Of a stretch of DNA of 64,000 bases, positions 9,432-20,566 are shown piece by piece. The notes below the pieces were generated by a model. That model did no database searches. It worked only from the letters and a program-made list of their open reading frames with translations, and was not told the origin of the DNA. The stretch is from assembly GCA_027886185.1 (NCBI GenBank), contig WOAB01000598.1:2384195-2448194 (forward strand). Direction: 5' to 3'. Source of the DNA: Rheum nobile (lineage: Eukaryota; Streptophyta; Magnoliopsida; Caryophyllales; Polygonaceae). Numbering within the stretch: the first letter of the stretch is position 1; each line of letters starts with the position of its first letter. The translations under genes were made by a program, and so were the position numbers.

Positions 9432-11692
9432 TGTACCATTTCTCTTCTTTACTCACTTCAGCCTGCACAATTAAACATCATTTCTTACGAACCCAGGTCG
9501 GCTGACCATTCCCGGGTTTGTTAGGAGGAGAGTTCCTAGGTGGATTAACATGATCAGTTCCCTGAGAAGGAGAAGAATAATAATAAGGATCATTCAAGTC
9601 AGAAATTTCAGTTATTTTCCTATTATCTTTCCTCATATAGTTCCTCTTCTTAGAGGCTTTTTCCTCGTCCCTTTCCTTCTTGTTGCATTCATCAATGTTG
9701 TGACCTTGGTTCCCACAGTACCAGCAAACCCGATTGTTGGGAATCCAGAGGTACTTACCCTTTTGACGAAAGGGAACTGAGTTGGCTTTCTTTCTTTCCC
9801 TTAGATCAACCTTCTTCCTGGGAGCATTACGCCCAATACCCTTATACATCTCATGTATTTTGGAATCGTTAGGAGCACAAGGAAGGTTATTCTTAGAGTC
9901 ACTTTCAAGAACCTTGATTCTTTCTTGCAGATATTCATTTTTGCAGTTAGAGGTTTGAAGAGCTAAATCAAGTCTTTCATTTCTAGCATGGAGGTCACTA
10001 GACACTTTATCAAGGTCACTATAAGCATGACAAGGGGGGTCTGAAGAGTCATTAGGATGGTAGCCTAATCCAGCCCTAGGTCTCACAAACACAGTTTGAT
10101 TAACGGTCTTTTCATGAATGCAAGCAGAGAGAGTCAAGTTTATCAACGATAGACAACAACAATTCATGATTAGGAGAGGAACTATCAAGGGAACTGTCAC
10201 CAAGATTCAGTTTATCATGCAAATCACAAGTAGGACAGATAACATGCGAAGTGTTACTAGACTTAGAAGCATCATCAAATTTCTTACACCAAACAACATT
10301 CTCATCAGTTAAGCAAGAAATTTCTTCTTCATTTTCAGTTATCTTTTCTTGCAAAGAGTTATTTTCATCGCTAAGTTTGATAATCAGTTTAATCAAGTGC
10401 TTTTTATCATACTTAGAGAGAGTTTCAGTGAGTTCAGCCGAAGATACCTCAGGTTTAGTAAGGTCTGAGTCAGCACTTGGGTCTGCATTTGCCATGAGAC
10501 ATACGTCATCATGCAAATCACAAGTAGGATAGATAACATGCGAAGTGTTACTAGACTTAGAAGCATCATCAAATTTCTTACACCAAACAACATTCTCATC
10601 AGTTAAGCAAGAAATTTCTTCTTCATTTTCAGTTATCTTTTCTTGCAAACAGTTGTTTTCATCGCTAAGTTTGATAATCAGTTTAATCAAGTGTTTTTTA
10701 TCATACTTAGAGAGAGTTTCAGTGAGTTCAGCCGAAGATACCTCAGGTTTAGTAAGGTCTGAGTCAGCACTTGGGTCTCATTTGCCATGAGTTTCAGTGA
10801 GTTCAGCCGAAGATACCTCAGGTTTAGTAAGGTCTGAGTCAGCACTTGGGTCTGCATTTTCCATGAGACAGACGTCAATGGAACTGGTATCGAGTTCCCT
10901 TATAGATGACATTTCAGCAATCAGACACTGTCCAGCGGATAAGTCGTCTGGTTCCCCTTCAGATTCTTCATCATTGTCACCCCATGTGGATGTAGCAACC
11001 AACGCCTTTTTCTATTGTGGTTCATCATCCACTTTCTTGTTTGGGCAATTCTTAGCAAGATGCCCAACCTGGTTGCATTGGTAGTATCTGAATTCCTTGT
11101 GTTCCCTCTTGAAGTCTTTCCTAGGGAACTTGCCTTTCTGAAAGTTCCTTACAATGCGAGTCAGAAGAGTAGTGATCTCATCATCATTTTCTTCATCAGA
11201 GTTTTCATCAGTCTTCAGCCTTTCCATGACTTTGGTCAGCATCAGGGCAATGCTCTGATCAGTTTTCACTTGCTCATTTCCCTTAGCCTTGTCTTCTTGT
11301 CGCTAGAGTTGACCAATGAGTTCTTGAACAGGGAGATCTCTGATGGAAGGAGTTTATAGCATAATGCTCTGTGTCATTTCGAACTTGGAGTTGAGTCCGT
11401 TGATAATCACCATGGATTTGGACCACTCTTAAGGTTCTACACCACAAGTTGTAAGTTCATTGCATAGGATTTTAAAACGAGAGTGATAAGATGAGACATT
11501 TTCAGTTTCAAGCATTTTGAATATGTGGTATTCTCCTTGTAGATCAAATTTCCTGCTATTCTGAAGGTCTTCACTTCCCAGGTTGAATTCCCTCAGAGCT
11601 TTCAACATCTCCTTAGCATTGTTGATGCCAATGACTTTGTCTTGATCAGTTTTTGTCAATGCATTCAGGATGTATTGACGAGCCTTGGCATT
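9432..11692 (-). pseudogene. gag: K0 gag, broken
   Basis: The nucleocapsid-type polyprotein of K0. Reading leftward: a UBN2-like capsid region (11659-11429, RKFDLQGEYHIFKMLETENVS), a zinc knuckle CNQVGHLAKNCP (near 11040-11080, whose first cysteine position reads tyrosine in YYQC), acidic repeats with coiled-coil character (10112-11002), and a second zinc knuckle CWYCGNQGHNIDEC (near 9700-9745). It ends WVRKK and a TGA at 9478-9480, followed in the same frame by 13 codons and the protease. Several stops and frameshifts, plus tandem duplications, break it. The 5' part is removed by element B. Confidence 0.88.
10214..10868 (-). repeat. tandem duplication inside K0 gag
   Basis: A 294-bp unit (98 codons, in frame) is repeated: 10214-10507 and 10508-10801 begin with the same bases. 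A 76-bp part is then repeated again at 10790-10865. The unit codes for the coiled-coil stretch (LSDENN, QEKITENEEEISCL). A small deletion in the second copy shifts the frame. Confidence 0.88.
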
Positions 11693-13038
11693 TGATAAGC
11701 ACTACTTTGTAGGGCTTAACTAAGAGTTATTAGAGGGTTTTATTGGTGCCATTCGGGTAGATTTAGACACATTCTTGTGCATAGCGTTTGGGGGCGAAGT
11801 CTGGTGTTTTTGGAGGTGTATGAGCTATTTTGGATATCATAGGAGACACTGAGGAAGGAAGCCACCAAAAGAAGACGCCAAGGAAGTGAAGACGAGAGGT
11901 TAGGAGGCGAAGCCAAGGAGTGAAGGCCGAGCATTAACCGCGACCGCGGGCAAGGGTGCTGCGATCGGGGTTCCTCGGGCAAGTCGAGAGTTTTCTGCAG
12001 GCGCGGAGGAATGTGAAGAGCGCGGAGCCACAAGAGGCCGCGATCGCGGTAAATGGGCCGCGATCGCGGGTCGTCGACGCTGGAAGTTATGACTTTTCCC
12101 GAGTCTATCTTTTCTAATTTCTTTTCTTATTTTTCCATTTTATTTCGTTTGTTTTCTTATTGGGCTAGGTCATTTGTTAGAGGCCCTATATATACTCTCT
12201 TTAGCATTAGGTTTAAAAAAAGGAGTTTTCCAAGTTCTAGTTTTGCAATTTCAATTCATCGTTGCCACTTTTCACACCTTTGGAGTTCATCATGTTTATG
12301 AGGAGCTAAGCCTCTTTTGCTTAGTCCGGTAATGGAAGCATAAGTTTATTCATCTGGTTGTGAGGTTTTGTTCCTATCTATCTTATCCTATTGAGTTATA
12401 TCTTTTCTCTTGAGCAAATTCTTATTTGGATGTTTGTTGGTTTATCTAGATTGATCACCTAGGTTTATTGCTTTCATTCATATTGCTAATACTAGGGAAC
12501 TGTTGGGCTAACGCTCTAGTTCGAATAGCGAGCATAGATTCTTATCTCCCGCTGTGGAATTTATCTATGTAGGGAATTGATTACATGTTGAATGCTTCTG
12601 GTTGAGGTGTTATGTGTATCCTGGTTAATTCTTATGTTCATTGCTGCATTTGGGTTGAATCACTAGTGGTGCTAGGGTTATTCATTGGTAAGGGTTCTTA
12701 GGGATGGTTTCCCTATTAATCTACACAAGATCAGGACATGAATAACCGAATAGGAAGATAGGGCATAATCAAGGAACAACCTTTGAATGACTTATGTGGA
12801 CATTACTTGGCTAAGTGTTTTCTCTCTTTGATATTTTCATCATATACTTTGCTGTGTTTGACTTAATTGTGACCAACCAACCTACAACTCCCCCTTCTTA
12901 TTACTATTGCATGCGAACAACACATAGATTAATCTCTTCCTCTCTGTGGATTCGACCCCTGCTTACCCTAACTACTTGTTTAGGTTTTGCTAGGATTTTA
13001 TTTGATTGATTAGGTGATACGACTTAAGCTTGCTATCA
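11693..13038 (+). repeat. 5' LTR of element B
   Basis: Starts TGATAAGCAC, ends TGCTATCA, 1346 bp. U3 has GC palindromes at 11939-11950, 12038-12049 and 12058-12069. The TATA box follows at 12186. The matching repeat starts at 16850. Confidence 0.95.
12186..12195 (+). promoter_or_regulatory. LTR TATA box of element B
   Basis: ctatatatac in an otherwise mixed-sequence stretch, 117 bp after the last U3 palindrome. C has the same layout at 24951. Start of transcription is inferred about 30 bases on. Confidence 0.7.
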
Positions 13039-13041
13039 AAT

Positions 13042-13059
13042 TGGCGCCGTTGTCGGGGA
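13042..13059 (+). promoter_or_regulatory. primer binding site, tRNA-Asp
   Basis: TGGCGCCGTTGTCGGGGA, one mismatch to the tRNA-Asp complement, just after the LTR. Confidence 0.9.
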
Positions 13060-13095
13060 GGCAAGCGTTGATTTTTCTGTGTGTTGTGTTCCTTT

Positions 13096-13123
13096 GGTGT
13101 GGACCTATCTTATGGTCCACACC
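13096..13123 (+). promoter_or_regulatory. leader hairpin over the gag start codon
   Basis: GGTGTGGACC (13096-13105) pairs perfectly with GGTCCACACC (13114-13123) around an 8-base loop. The gag ATG (13112-13114) spans the loop and the first stem pair. C and D have the same hairpin at the same distance from the primer site. Confidence 0.8.
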
Positions 13124-15503
13124 CGTTCTACTAATTCCCCTCTACTTGGTTTTAATTCAGAGATTGAGAGAACCCTTTCCCAGGGTCGGAGAATAAATCG
13201 TGCTTTGGTTTTTGATAATCATGTGTTCGAGATGGCTGACGCAGAGCAGACGTTGAGACAGTTGACTGCCCCTAACATACAGCAGCAACCGCTGACTGTG
13301 CAGTTTCCTGAGTTGGGAGAGGGCGTAAATTTCGAGCTGAAGTCTGGGTTGATCCACTTACTCACCCACTTCCATGGGATGAGTGGTGAAGACCCCAACA
13401 AGCATCTTGCTGAGTTCCATTCGGTGTGTAGCAGTATAAAGCCGAAGAACGTGACGGAGGACCAGATCAAGCTGAGGGCCTTTCCTTTTTCACTGAAGGA
13501 TGCGGCCAATGACTGGTTCTACTATCTCACTCCAGGGAGCATTGACACTTGGGTCAAGATGAAGAAAGCCTTCTTGGATAAGTACTTCCCAGCTACCAAA
13601 CTGAACAGCCTGAAGCGAACTATCAACAACATCGAGCAGCAGTCTGGTGAATCGCTCTATGAGTATTATGAGCGGTTCAAGAAGATGATATCCAGTTGCC
13701 CCTTCCACGGCTATTCTAAGCAGGACCTCGTACTTTATTTGTACGGTGGTCTTCTTGATGAAGAGAGAAGGATGGTGAACGCTGCTTGTGGGGGGGGACA
13801 TCCTCAACAAGACTCCTGCTGCAGCTTTTGAGATTTTTTTTGAGCTTTCTGAAAGGTCCAAGCAATTCAGTAAAAGGGCGGGCATCCAATCTGTGAGAGC
13901 TGAAGAATCTCAGCCCAATTCTACTCTTCTTGCTGAAATGGCTGATATGAAGGAGATGATGAGGAGATGTATGATGAGAGGGGGCTTGCAGCAAGTCAAA
14001 TCATGTGGGTTATGCTATGAAACGACGCATCCAACTGATGTATGCCCCACCCTACAAGAACCAACTGCTGAGGTGAACGCCATTGGCGGATATGGCCCTC
14101 AAAGGCCAAAATATGACCCATACTCCAGCACCTACAATCCAGGGTGGAGAGATCACCCAAATCTGAGATACGGGAACCAGCAGAACAATCATCAAGGGCA
14201 TGAGACCTAGGATTTTCAACAGTACCTCCAGTGGCAGTTTCAAGGAGGCCAAGCAGATCAAATACCACAAGAACGGGGAGCTGCCCGCATCACCAATCTT
14301 GAGGACCAGGTCAACACACTGGCACATCATATGAATACTTTGGCGCAGACCATGGGAACCATGCATCAAAACATGGTTCAGTTTCAACACGAGACCAAGT
14401 CCAGCATACAGAACCTAAAGAAGCAGGTGGGGCAGATCTCCCAGACAGTTAGCAAGCTTAAAGCTAGAGTGTCACGAGCACTCCCATCTCAAACTGAGAT
14501 AAATCCTAGGCAAAACGTCTACTCCATGACGTCAAGGCCCAGATGGGAGCTTGAAGAAGAAAAGATGGGAGCCAAGAAGTACGAGAACGAACCGTGACTG
14601 CGGGCAATTTGCCGCGATCGCGGGTCTGTTGAGCAAGAGAATGGGCAAGATGCGCCGATTAAGCGCGATCGTGGGCAGGATAGTCGCGACCGCGGGGCCC
14701 CAGTGCAAGAACCGCGATCGCGGGGTGAAAACGGTGATCAAATTTCGGAAAACGGGCCGTCTCCACTTACTTTCATGACGCGGTATGTCTACCCGGAGGG
14801 ATATTTTGACATCCCAGTGCCATTCCCTGCACCACTAGAAGATGACGAACCCATTGAGGGGCTGAAGGGAATGTTCGAGACATTCAGGAATTACAAGGTG
14901 ACCCCCCAATTGAGCAAAACGATGCCTCGCTTTGCAAACTTCTTGAGGGAGCTATGCAAGCTCAAGAAGGAGCAAAAGGAGCGGTCAAAGAAAAAGGTGA
15001 AAGTCAAGAAGGATGTCTCGGCTGTGATGCAAAAGAAGATCCCGAAAAAGTGTGAAGATCCCGGAATGTTTAGCGTACCCTGCAAGATTGGGGAAACCGT
15101 GTTCAGCGAGACATTGCTGGATTTGGGAGCCTCCATCAATGTCCTACCACTGTCCGTCTACAACACCCTCAATGTCGGACCACTAGAAAGCACAGAGTTT
15201 GTCATCCAACTGGCTGATAACTCCGTCATCATTCCAGAGGGCGTTGTGAAGGACGTTTTGGTGAGCGTCGACACCCTCGTCTTCCCTGCGGATTTCTTCG
15301 TCATGAACACAGGGAAACGAGGAGGACGAGTAATGCTAGGGAGGCCTTTCATGAAGACCTCCAACACAAAGATCGATGTGGGCACAGGTACGGTAAGCAT
15401 GGAGTTTAACCGGAGGAAGGTAGAGCACAGGTTAGAGACCATTCTGGAGCATCCCCCAGACTCAAGAGTGAAGAGCGTGGTTGCAGGAGGCAACCCAGAT
15501 TGA
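13112..15503 (+). pseudogene. gag-protease polyprotein of element B, broken
   Basis: One reading frame with three breaks. The start is ATG 13112 (MVHTRST), because it is in frame, shared with C and D, and followed by the Athila-like SEIERT motif. Gag region: LRQLTAP, GLIHLL, AFPFSLKDAANDWFYYL, FLDKYFP, LYEYYERFK, all strongly conserved with C and D. C-terminal part: a CX2C...H...C-like segment (CGLCYETTHPTDVC), PYSSTYNPGWRDHPN, a coiled-coil stretch, then an RDRG-rich linker made from palindromes (14593-14723), PEGYFDIPVPFP, a lysine-rich stretch and the protease (KCEDPGMFSVPC, DLGASINVLP at 15120, LGRPFMKTS). Breaks: one extra G in a run of eight (13790-13797), TAG at 14208, TGA at 14595 (a CGA to TGA change inside a palindrome). 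Confidence 0.9.
14593..14723 (+). repeat. GC palindromes in the gag-protease linker of B
   Basis: Five units of the CCGCGATCGCGG type, perfect at 14612-14623 and 14712-14723, decayed in the others. The same unit stands in the LTR U3 of this element. Confidence 0.88.
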
Positions 15504-16849
15504 GAAGGATGAAGCGGTATGTCATGCCATGACAATAACTAAGGCGTTGTCCGGGAGGCAACCCGATGTATGTATCTTTTCCTTTGTCTTTCTTTCTTCG
15601 TTTTGCATTATTTTTTGGTGTGTTTTTGCTTTGTTTTTGTTTTTTTTGTTTTTTTTTCCTGGCTAACCTGCAGGGAAGAGACCCATGCTCATTGAAGAAG
15701 GTGTTTCCACACCAATGTAAGTCTCTCTTGTCCTTGCACTAGTCACCCCCGAAAAAACCTTAAACGGGGGGCAAAAAAAAAAAAATATGTTGTTGTACGA
15801 GTACGAGCTGTCCCACAGTACCATGGAGAGGGGTGCGCATGTTGCAAATGGAGGAAGTTTTCGCTACACAAATTTTTGGCAACGATGGCGGCCCTACAGT
15901 CGACAGCTGCGAAGGAAGACCACTCATGGCCCACACCCCGTTCATATCTGGGCCCATTTTTTGTGGTATTTGAAGGCCGTGCAACCCCGTTATCACTGTT
16001 CAACCACTACTCACCAAGTGGTACCATATGGTTGCACGGTAGAAGATGATGTTGGAATTGATGAGGCACCCGCCCAACACCAGAAACCTGGGCATTTATT
16101 GAGAAGACCGCCAGCAACAACGGAAGTGTCCATGCCGACTCAACGACATTTGTGAGCTTATCCCTTCTTTTCACTGTGCTTTATTCTTTTGTCTTTCATT
16201 ACATTGAGGACAATGCAATGTTTAAGCATGGGGGAGGGTTTTATATTTCCTATGTCGCTGTGGAGAAAAAGAAAAAGAGCCAAAAATTGAAAAAAGGCTA
16301 AAATTGAAATCCTGGGATAGGTCGAAAACCCAAAAGGGCGGCCTAGGTAATAAGCAGGTGGCTTGGACCAGCATTAGGCTGGGATAAAAATTGGTCTAGA
16401 GTGATGTGAGTTATATTGTGAGCACATCTATGGAAAAAAAATGAGTGGCTTGGTGAAAACCCGAAAGGGCGCCTTGGCAAAATGAGTGAAAAAAAGAAGA
16501 GTGAATTTTAGGAATCCTCATTTTGGCATGGCGACATAAGAAGAGGTGATATAAGGAGGATTCGGGTAGGTCACTCTGGGAAGCATAAGGAGTCATAGAT
16601 GGAGGCTAGGATTAGAGGTTACTCACACCATTGGGTGTTCGGGTTAAGCTTAGGGGAAGTACTCTGCTTGCCCCTTAAGCTTGTTGAGTTGTGGATGTGT
16701 TGTGAATGAGTTTGGTGCCAGGAGCTTGGCATGGGTTAGGTGACTCTTAGTTGGAGACATGCTTCCTGAGACCTTGGGTGCTGCATTGGAGGAGTAGACT
16801 TTCTTTTAGTTTACTCGAGGACGAGCAAAGGTCTAATCATGGGGGAGTT
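15504..16849 (+). other. structured 3' noncoding module of element B
   Basis: No gene. Same order as in A: GTCATGCCATGAC and CGGG/CCCG pairs (15519-15566), C/G hairpin 15746-15770, AGCTGTC/GACAGCT stem (15806-15812 with 15902-15908), CCGTGCAACC/GGTTGCACGG stem (15977-15986 with 16030-16039), first polypurine tract 16223-16238, hairpins at 16318-16345 (loop changed to AAAA) and 16452-16473 (GAAA), second polypurine tract 16834-16849. Confidence 0.75.
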
Positions 16850-17380
16850 TGATAAGCACTACTTTGTAGGGCTTAACTAAGAGTTATTAGAGGGTTTTAT
16901 TGGTGTCATTCGGGTAGATTTAGACACATTCTTGTGCATGGCGTTTGGGGGCGAAGTCTGGTGTTTTTGGAGGTGTATGAGCTATTTTGGATATCATAAG
17001 AGACACTGAGGAAGGAAGACACCAAAAGAAGACGCCAAGGAAGTGAAGACGAGAGGTTAGGAGGCGAAGCCAAGGAGTGAAGGCCGAGCATTAACCGCGA
17101 CCGCGGGCAAGGGTGCCGCAATCGCGGTTCCTCGGGCAAGTCGAGAGTTTTCCGCAGGCGCGGAGGAATGTGAAGAGCGCATAGCCACAAGAGGCCGTGA
17201 TCGCGGTAAATGGGCCGCGATCGCGGGTCGTCGACGCTGGAAGTTATGACTTTTCCCGAGTCTATCTTTTCTAATTTCTTTTCTTATTTTTCCATTTTAT
17301 TTCGTTTCTTTTCTTATTGGGCTAGGTCATTTGTTAGAGGCCCTATATATACTCTCTTTAGCATTAGGTTTAAAAAAAGG
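16850..17380 (+). repeat. 3' LTR of element B, first 531 bp
   Basis: Matches 11693 onward up to the A run after the TATA box, where K1 begins. Palindromes at 17095-17106 and two near 17195-17226, one decayed (ccgtgatcgcgg). Confidence 0.93.
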
Positions 17381-18478
17381 TGTTAGGAAACGGAACTCTG
17401 GAACTTCGGTTCTCCTGAGAGTTCCTTTCCTCAGTTTCTCTACTTTTGAAGATGACAAATATTATGATACTAATGTTTTATCTCAAAGATGTGTTTTAAG
17501 GAACCACAGGAATATACCGAAGGCAGGAAAGCCAAACAGAACAAGGGAACCAAAGGAACAAGACAGCTGAAGGAATCCAGAGGAACCCAGGTGTGCCCAG
17601 AAATGGAGCTTGCGACATTGCAATTCCCGAGAAATCTGGGAACACACAACCTCGGACAAAAGGTGTCGAAAACGACTTGTCCGAAGCTTCCAAAAGTCTG
17701 CCAAGGTCCAAGAGCTAAAGAAAAAGATGCCTAGAGAACCTCTACCTCGGACAGAGACGATGAAAGCGACACCACATGAAGATGTCGCTGTCCAACAGAC
17801 GGTTCCCAAGCAGCCAGCTTACTCAACCTCGGACGAAAGCGTTTTGACAACGACACCACAAGGCTCGTCTGAGGTAGTTGACCAACCAAGAGAGATTATG
17901 AGCTGCCTAGGTTGTTTGCACATGCCAAGAACAACGTGGATCAAGGAGAACCACTAATCCTAGGGCAAGCTCAATCCGTGGGAACCAAGAGAGGATCGAG
18001 CTGCGAAGAATCCTCTATAAAAGGAAGACTAACCCAAGGGTTATCTTCATGCACTAAAACAAGAACTCACACTCATTAGCAAATATCTAGTGTGAACCTC
18101 CAAACAAAGATCATCAAAGCAAACCGAGATCAAGAGGAACCAGTCAAGCAAGAAGAGCTGAGTGCTAAGTTCCTGTGACTGTAAGTAATAGTTCCTAGGT
18201 GCGAAAGTCTGTTTCTTGGATTGATTATTGATTGTGTTAAGTTATCTAGGATTGTCTAACTGTGTGTAAGGCAAAGGAACTGTGTGTTCGTTCCTAGGAT
18301 AAGCTGTAACCAAAAGAGATAAGAAATCAAGAAGTAGACTTTGAAATCCTTTCGAAAGAAAGGTAGTGGTTTTTATCCTGAACTTGTCTTTTGCTTGATT
18401 GTTTTTTCCGCTGTGAAAGGAACTGAGAATCGTTATTCTGAGTTCCTTAAGTTTTTATCTAACAATCACGATCCTACA
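17381..18478 (+). repeat. 5' LTR of K1
   Basis: Starts TGTTAGGAAACG, ends GATCCTACA, 1098 bp. Matches both K2 LTRs. It has three CTCGGAC modules about 90 bases apart (17651, 17744, 17829) and a TATA box ctataaaagg at 18015. Confidence 0.94.
18016..18022 (+). promoter_or_regulatory. LTR TATA box of K1
   Basis: TATAAAA, kept in both K2 LTRs (30908 and 38872). Confidence 0.75.
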
Positions 18479-18480
18479 AT

Positions 18481-18492
18481 TGGTATCAGAGC
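18481..18492 (+). promoter_or_regulatory. primer binding site, initiator tRNA-Met
   Basis: TGGTATCAGAGC two bases after the LTR, the standard plant copia primer site. Confidence 0.95.
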
Positions 18493-18528
18493 AGGAAAAG
18501 CTCTAGATCTTTGATAAGTTTGCAGATC

Positions 18529-20566
18529 ATGTCTCAACCAAGCAAGTTTGAGCTAGGAATTTCCACCAACAAGCCACACCTTCGCAAGAAAGGAGAAGAA
18601 ACATGGTGGGAAAAGTGCATGGAAAGCCACATCAAGACCAACGACTACCAATATTGGAGGATAGTCAAAAATGGAGATGGCCACGTCGATCTTACCATGA
18701 AGGAAGAAGACTGGAAACCAGAACATTATGTCATCATGGAGAAGAATGCCAAGGCAAGACAGTTCATCCTCAATGGATTGGACAGAGAGGACATGGACAA
18801 AGTCATAGGCATCAAGACGGCCAAGGAGATGTGGAAAGCTCTCAAGGAGATGCATGAAGGAAGTGAGGAACTAAAGCAAAGCAGAAAGTTTGCTTTGGAA
18901 GGAGAATACCACACCTTCAAAATGATGGAAACTGAGACCATCTCAGAGTACTACTCTCGCTTCAACAGATTAATTGGAAAGTTGACGGCGGCGGGAGTTG
19001 ATCTTGATGAAGTCTCCAAGTCCTTGGTGATTATCAATGGACTCAACTCCAAGTTCACCCTTCTCAAGGGAATCATGAAGAACACTCCAAGCATCCAATC
19101 CCTTCCCTTGACCCAAGTCATAGGGAAACTGGAAGTTGAAGAAGGAGAGCACACTAAACCCAATGCCGATAAGAAACTAGAGAAAGGAATCGCCCTCAAG
19201 ATCTCCAAAGCCTTCTCTAGGCTCGAGATGGAGGAAGAGAACTCAGACCTTGAAGAAGAAGAGGACAAACTAACAACCCTCTTCACAAAGAACAGCAAAA
19301 AATTCTTTGTGAAGGGAAGGTTCCAAAAGGGCAGTTCCTCTCACAATGGACCAAGAAGAGATCTCAAGGAAGTCTCCTGTTACGAGTGCAAGGAGAAGGG
19401 ACACTACGCTAAGAACTGTCCCAACAAAGAAGAGTCCAAGGAAGAGGAAAGACCTCAAAGAAAGAAGGCTCTCGTAGCATCATGGGGAGAAGACTCAGAT
19501 GAGGAACTGGATCTGAGTGGCTTCTCTGGAGGGATATGTCTCATGGCAAAAGGAGACTCAAGCGACTCAGAAGACCTTGAGGTAACTTCTGACGATCTCT
19601 TAAAATCCCTAGTTGATTGTGATAAGAAACAACTTCTTAAGATCATAAAGAAACTAGGAAAGGAAACCAGTTCCCTTCAACAGAAACTAGATGACTATGA
19701 AGATGAAATTGCTTGCTTGACCGTCGAGAATTCTGTTTGGAGTAAGAAACTTGATGAAACTGAGAAAGACCTAGCTGAAACTCACTCCAAACTCATTGAT
19801 ATTAGAAATGTGCATGCTAGTCACCTTAAAATTTGCAAATCTTGTAATGAAACTAGCATAGACTCTGTCAAAGTTCCCTTGCATGCTAGCCCACCTGGAA
19901 ATGACATGCTTCAATCCATAATTGATAGGTTAGACATTCTCACTGATTCCATTAATGAAAAAACGATAAATCAAACTGTTTTTTGTGAGACAACGACATG
20001 GAATAGGATATGTCAATAATAAAGGGAACAATGATGCTGAAGAAGAAAAGGCTAGGCGAGAACTTGTTGAGATGAATGAGAACCTCAGTATTGCTCTGGC
20101 CACTTCTCGTGATAGGAATCAATTCCTATTAGAGAAGATCATGGTCCTTGAGAACAAGGCTGAGGTTGCCAAACGTCTCAATGAAGGTTCTCAAAGTCCT
20201 AAGAAGGAACCAAAGGGAAAAGAAAAGATGATTCCTGAAAACCAATGGTTCACCAATTCCTTTGCTCACAAAAAATATATTGACATGGCCCATAGAAAGG
20301 TTAGAAACAATGTTGATTTTAACAAAAGGAAAACTGAAAAACCTTTTAGGCCAGGAAAAGGAAAATATGAACATGTTGTTTACAATCGTTTGTGTACCTA
20401 CTGTGGTAAGAATGGTCATTACAACACTGATTGTGCTAAGAAAAGGAACTTTGAAAAGGAGAAAAGTACTCATTACCATGAAAGGAACCAGTTCCCTGGT
20501 TATTCACAGACTTGGAATGCTAATCCCCCCAGTAAAGCCAAGCTTCACTGGGTTCAGAAATCTTAG
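18529..20566 (+). pseudogene. gag: K1 gag, one frameshift
   Basis: Structural polyprotein of the virus-like particle. ATG 18529 is chosen because K2 keeps it (31459) and it follows the primer site closely. UBN2-like capsid region around residues 60-210 (EYHTFKMMETETISEYYSRF), zinc knuckle CYECKEKGHYAKNC near residues 284-297, acidic and coiled-coil stretch (SLQQKLDDYEDEIACL), then a second knuckle CTYCGKNGHYNTDC. A run of six T at 19979-19984 (five in K2) shifts the frame; the second part is open from 19985. The gag frame ends in TAG at 20564-20566, followed in frame by pol. Two knuckles and a long coiled region fit large Sirevirus gags. Confidence 0.92.

Larger units (their letters stand above)
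1..11692 (-). mobile_element. K0, Sirevirus-like Ty1/copia retrotransposon, broken
   Basis: A Ty1/copia element transcribed leftward: integrase precedes reverse transcriptase and RNase H, the copia order. Its left end (3' LTR) lies outside the window. Element A interrupts it at 4467-9426 with a 5-bp target duplication (gtcta), and its gag is cut at 11692 where the 5' LTR of element B begins. The 5' LTR and primer site are therefore not seen. Protein and arrangement match K1 and K2 in this window: long gag with a zinc knuckle and coiled-coil stretch, an in-frame stop between gag and pol, and a long region after pol. In-frame stops and a frameshift show it is dead. It is the oldest layer on the left side of the window. 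The Sirevirus assignment is inferred from gag size and from the multiple polypurine tracts of its relative K2. Confidence 0.9.
11693..17380 (+). mobile_element. B, gag-protease Athila-like LTR element
   Basis: 5' LTR 11693-13038, interior about 3.8 kb, 3' LTR from 16850 broken at 17380 by Sirevirus K1. The five bases before the element are gcatt; the partner copy cannot be found because the 3' end is rearranged. The interior has a tRNA-Asp primer site, a gag-protease frame and the structured 3' module. There is no reverse transcriptase or integrase, so it depends on another element. It resembles the TR-GAG class of plant elements, with a protease added. Confidence 0.93.

Noticed and set aside
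10214..10868. Repeats in K0 gag as a CRISPR-like array
   Set aside because: Long units, coding, plant retrotransposon context, no spacers.
13790..13797. Eight-G run in B gag as a programmed frameshift site
   Set aside because: C has a shorter run at the same place and the downstream frame is simply the normal gag frame; a plain insertion or sequencing error is more likely.
13219..14390. Long antisense frames across element B gag
   Set aside because: Shadows of a strongly biased coding strand.
18553..20479. Antisense frames of 60-115 codons opposite K1 gag, with twins opposite K2 gag
   Set aside because: They mirror the gag coding strand and show no own motifs; their conservation follows from gag.
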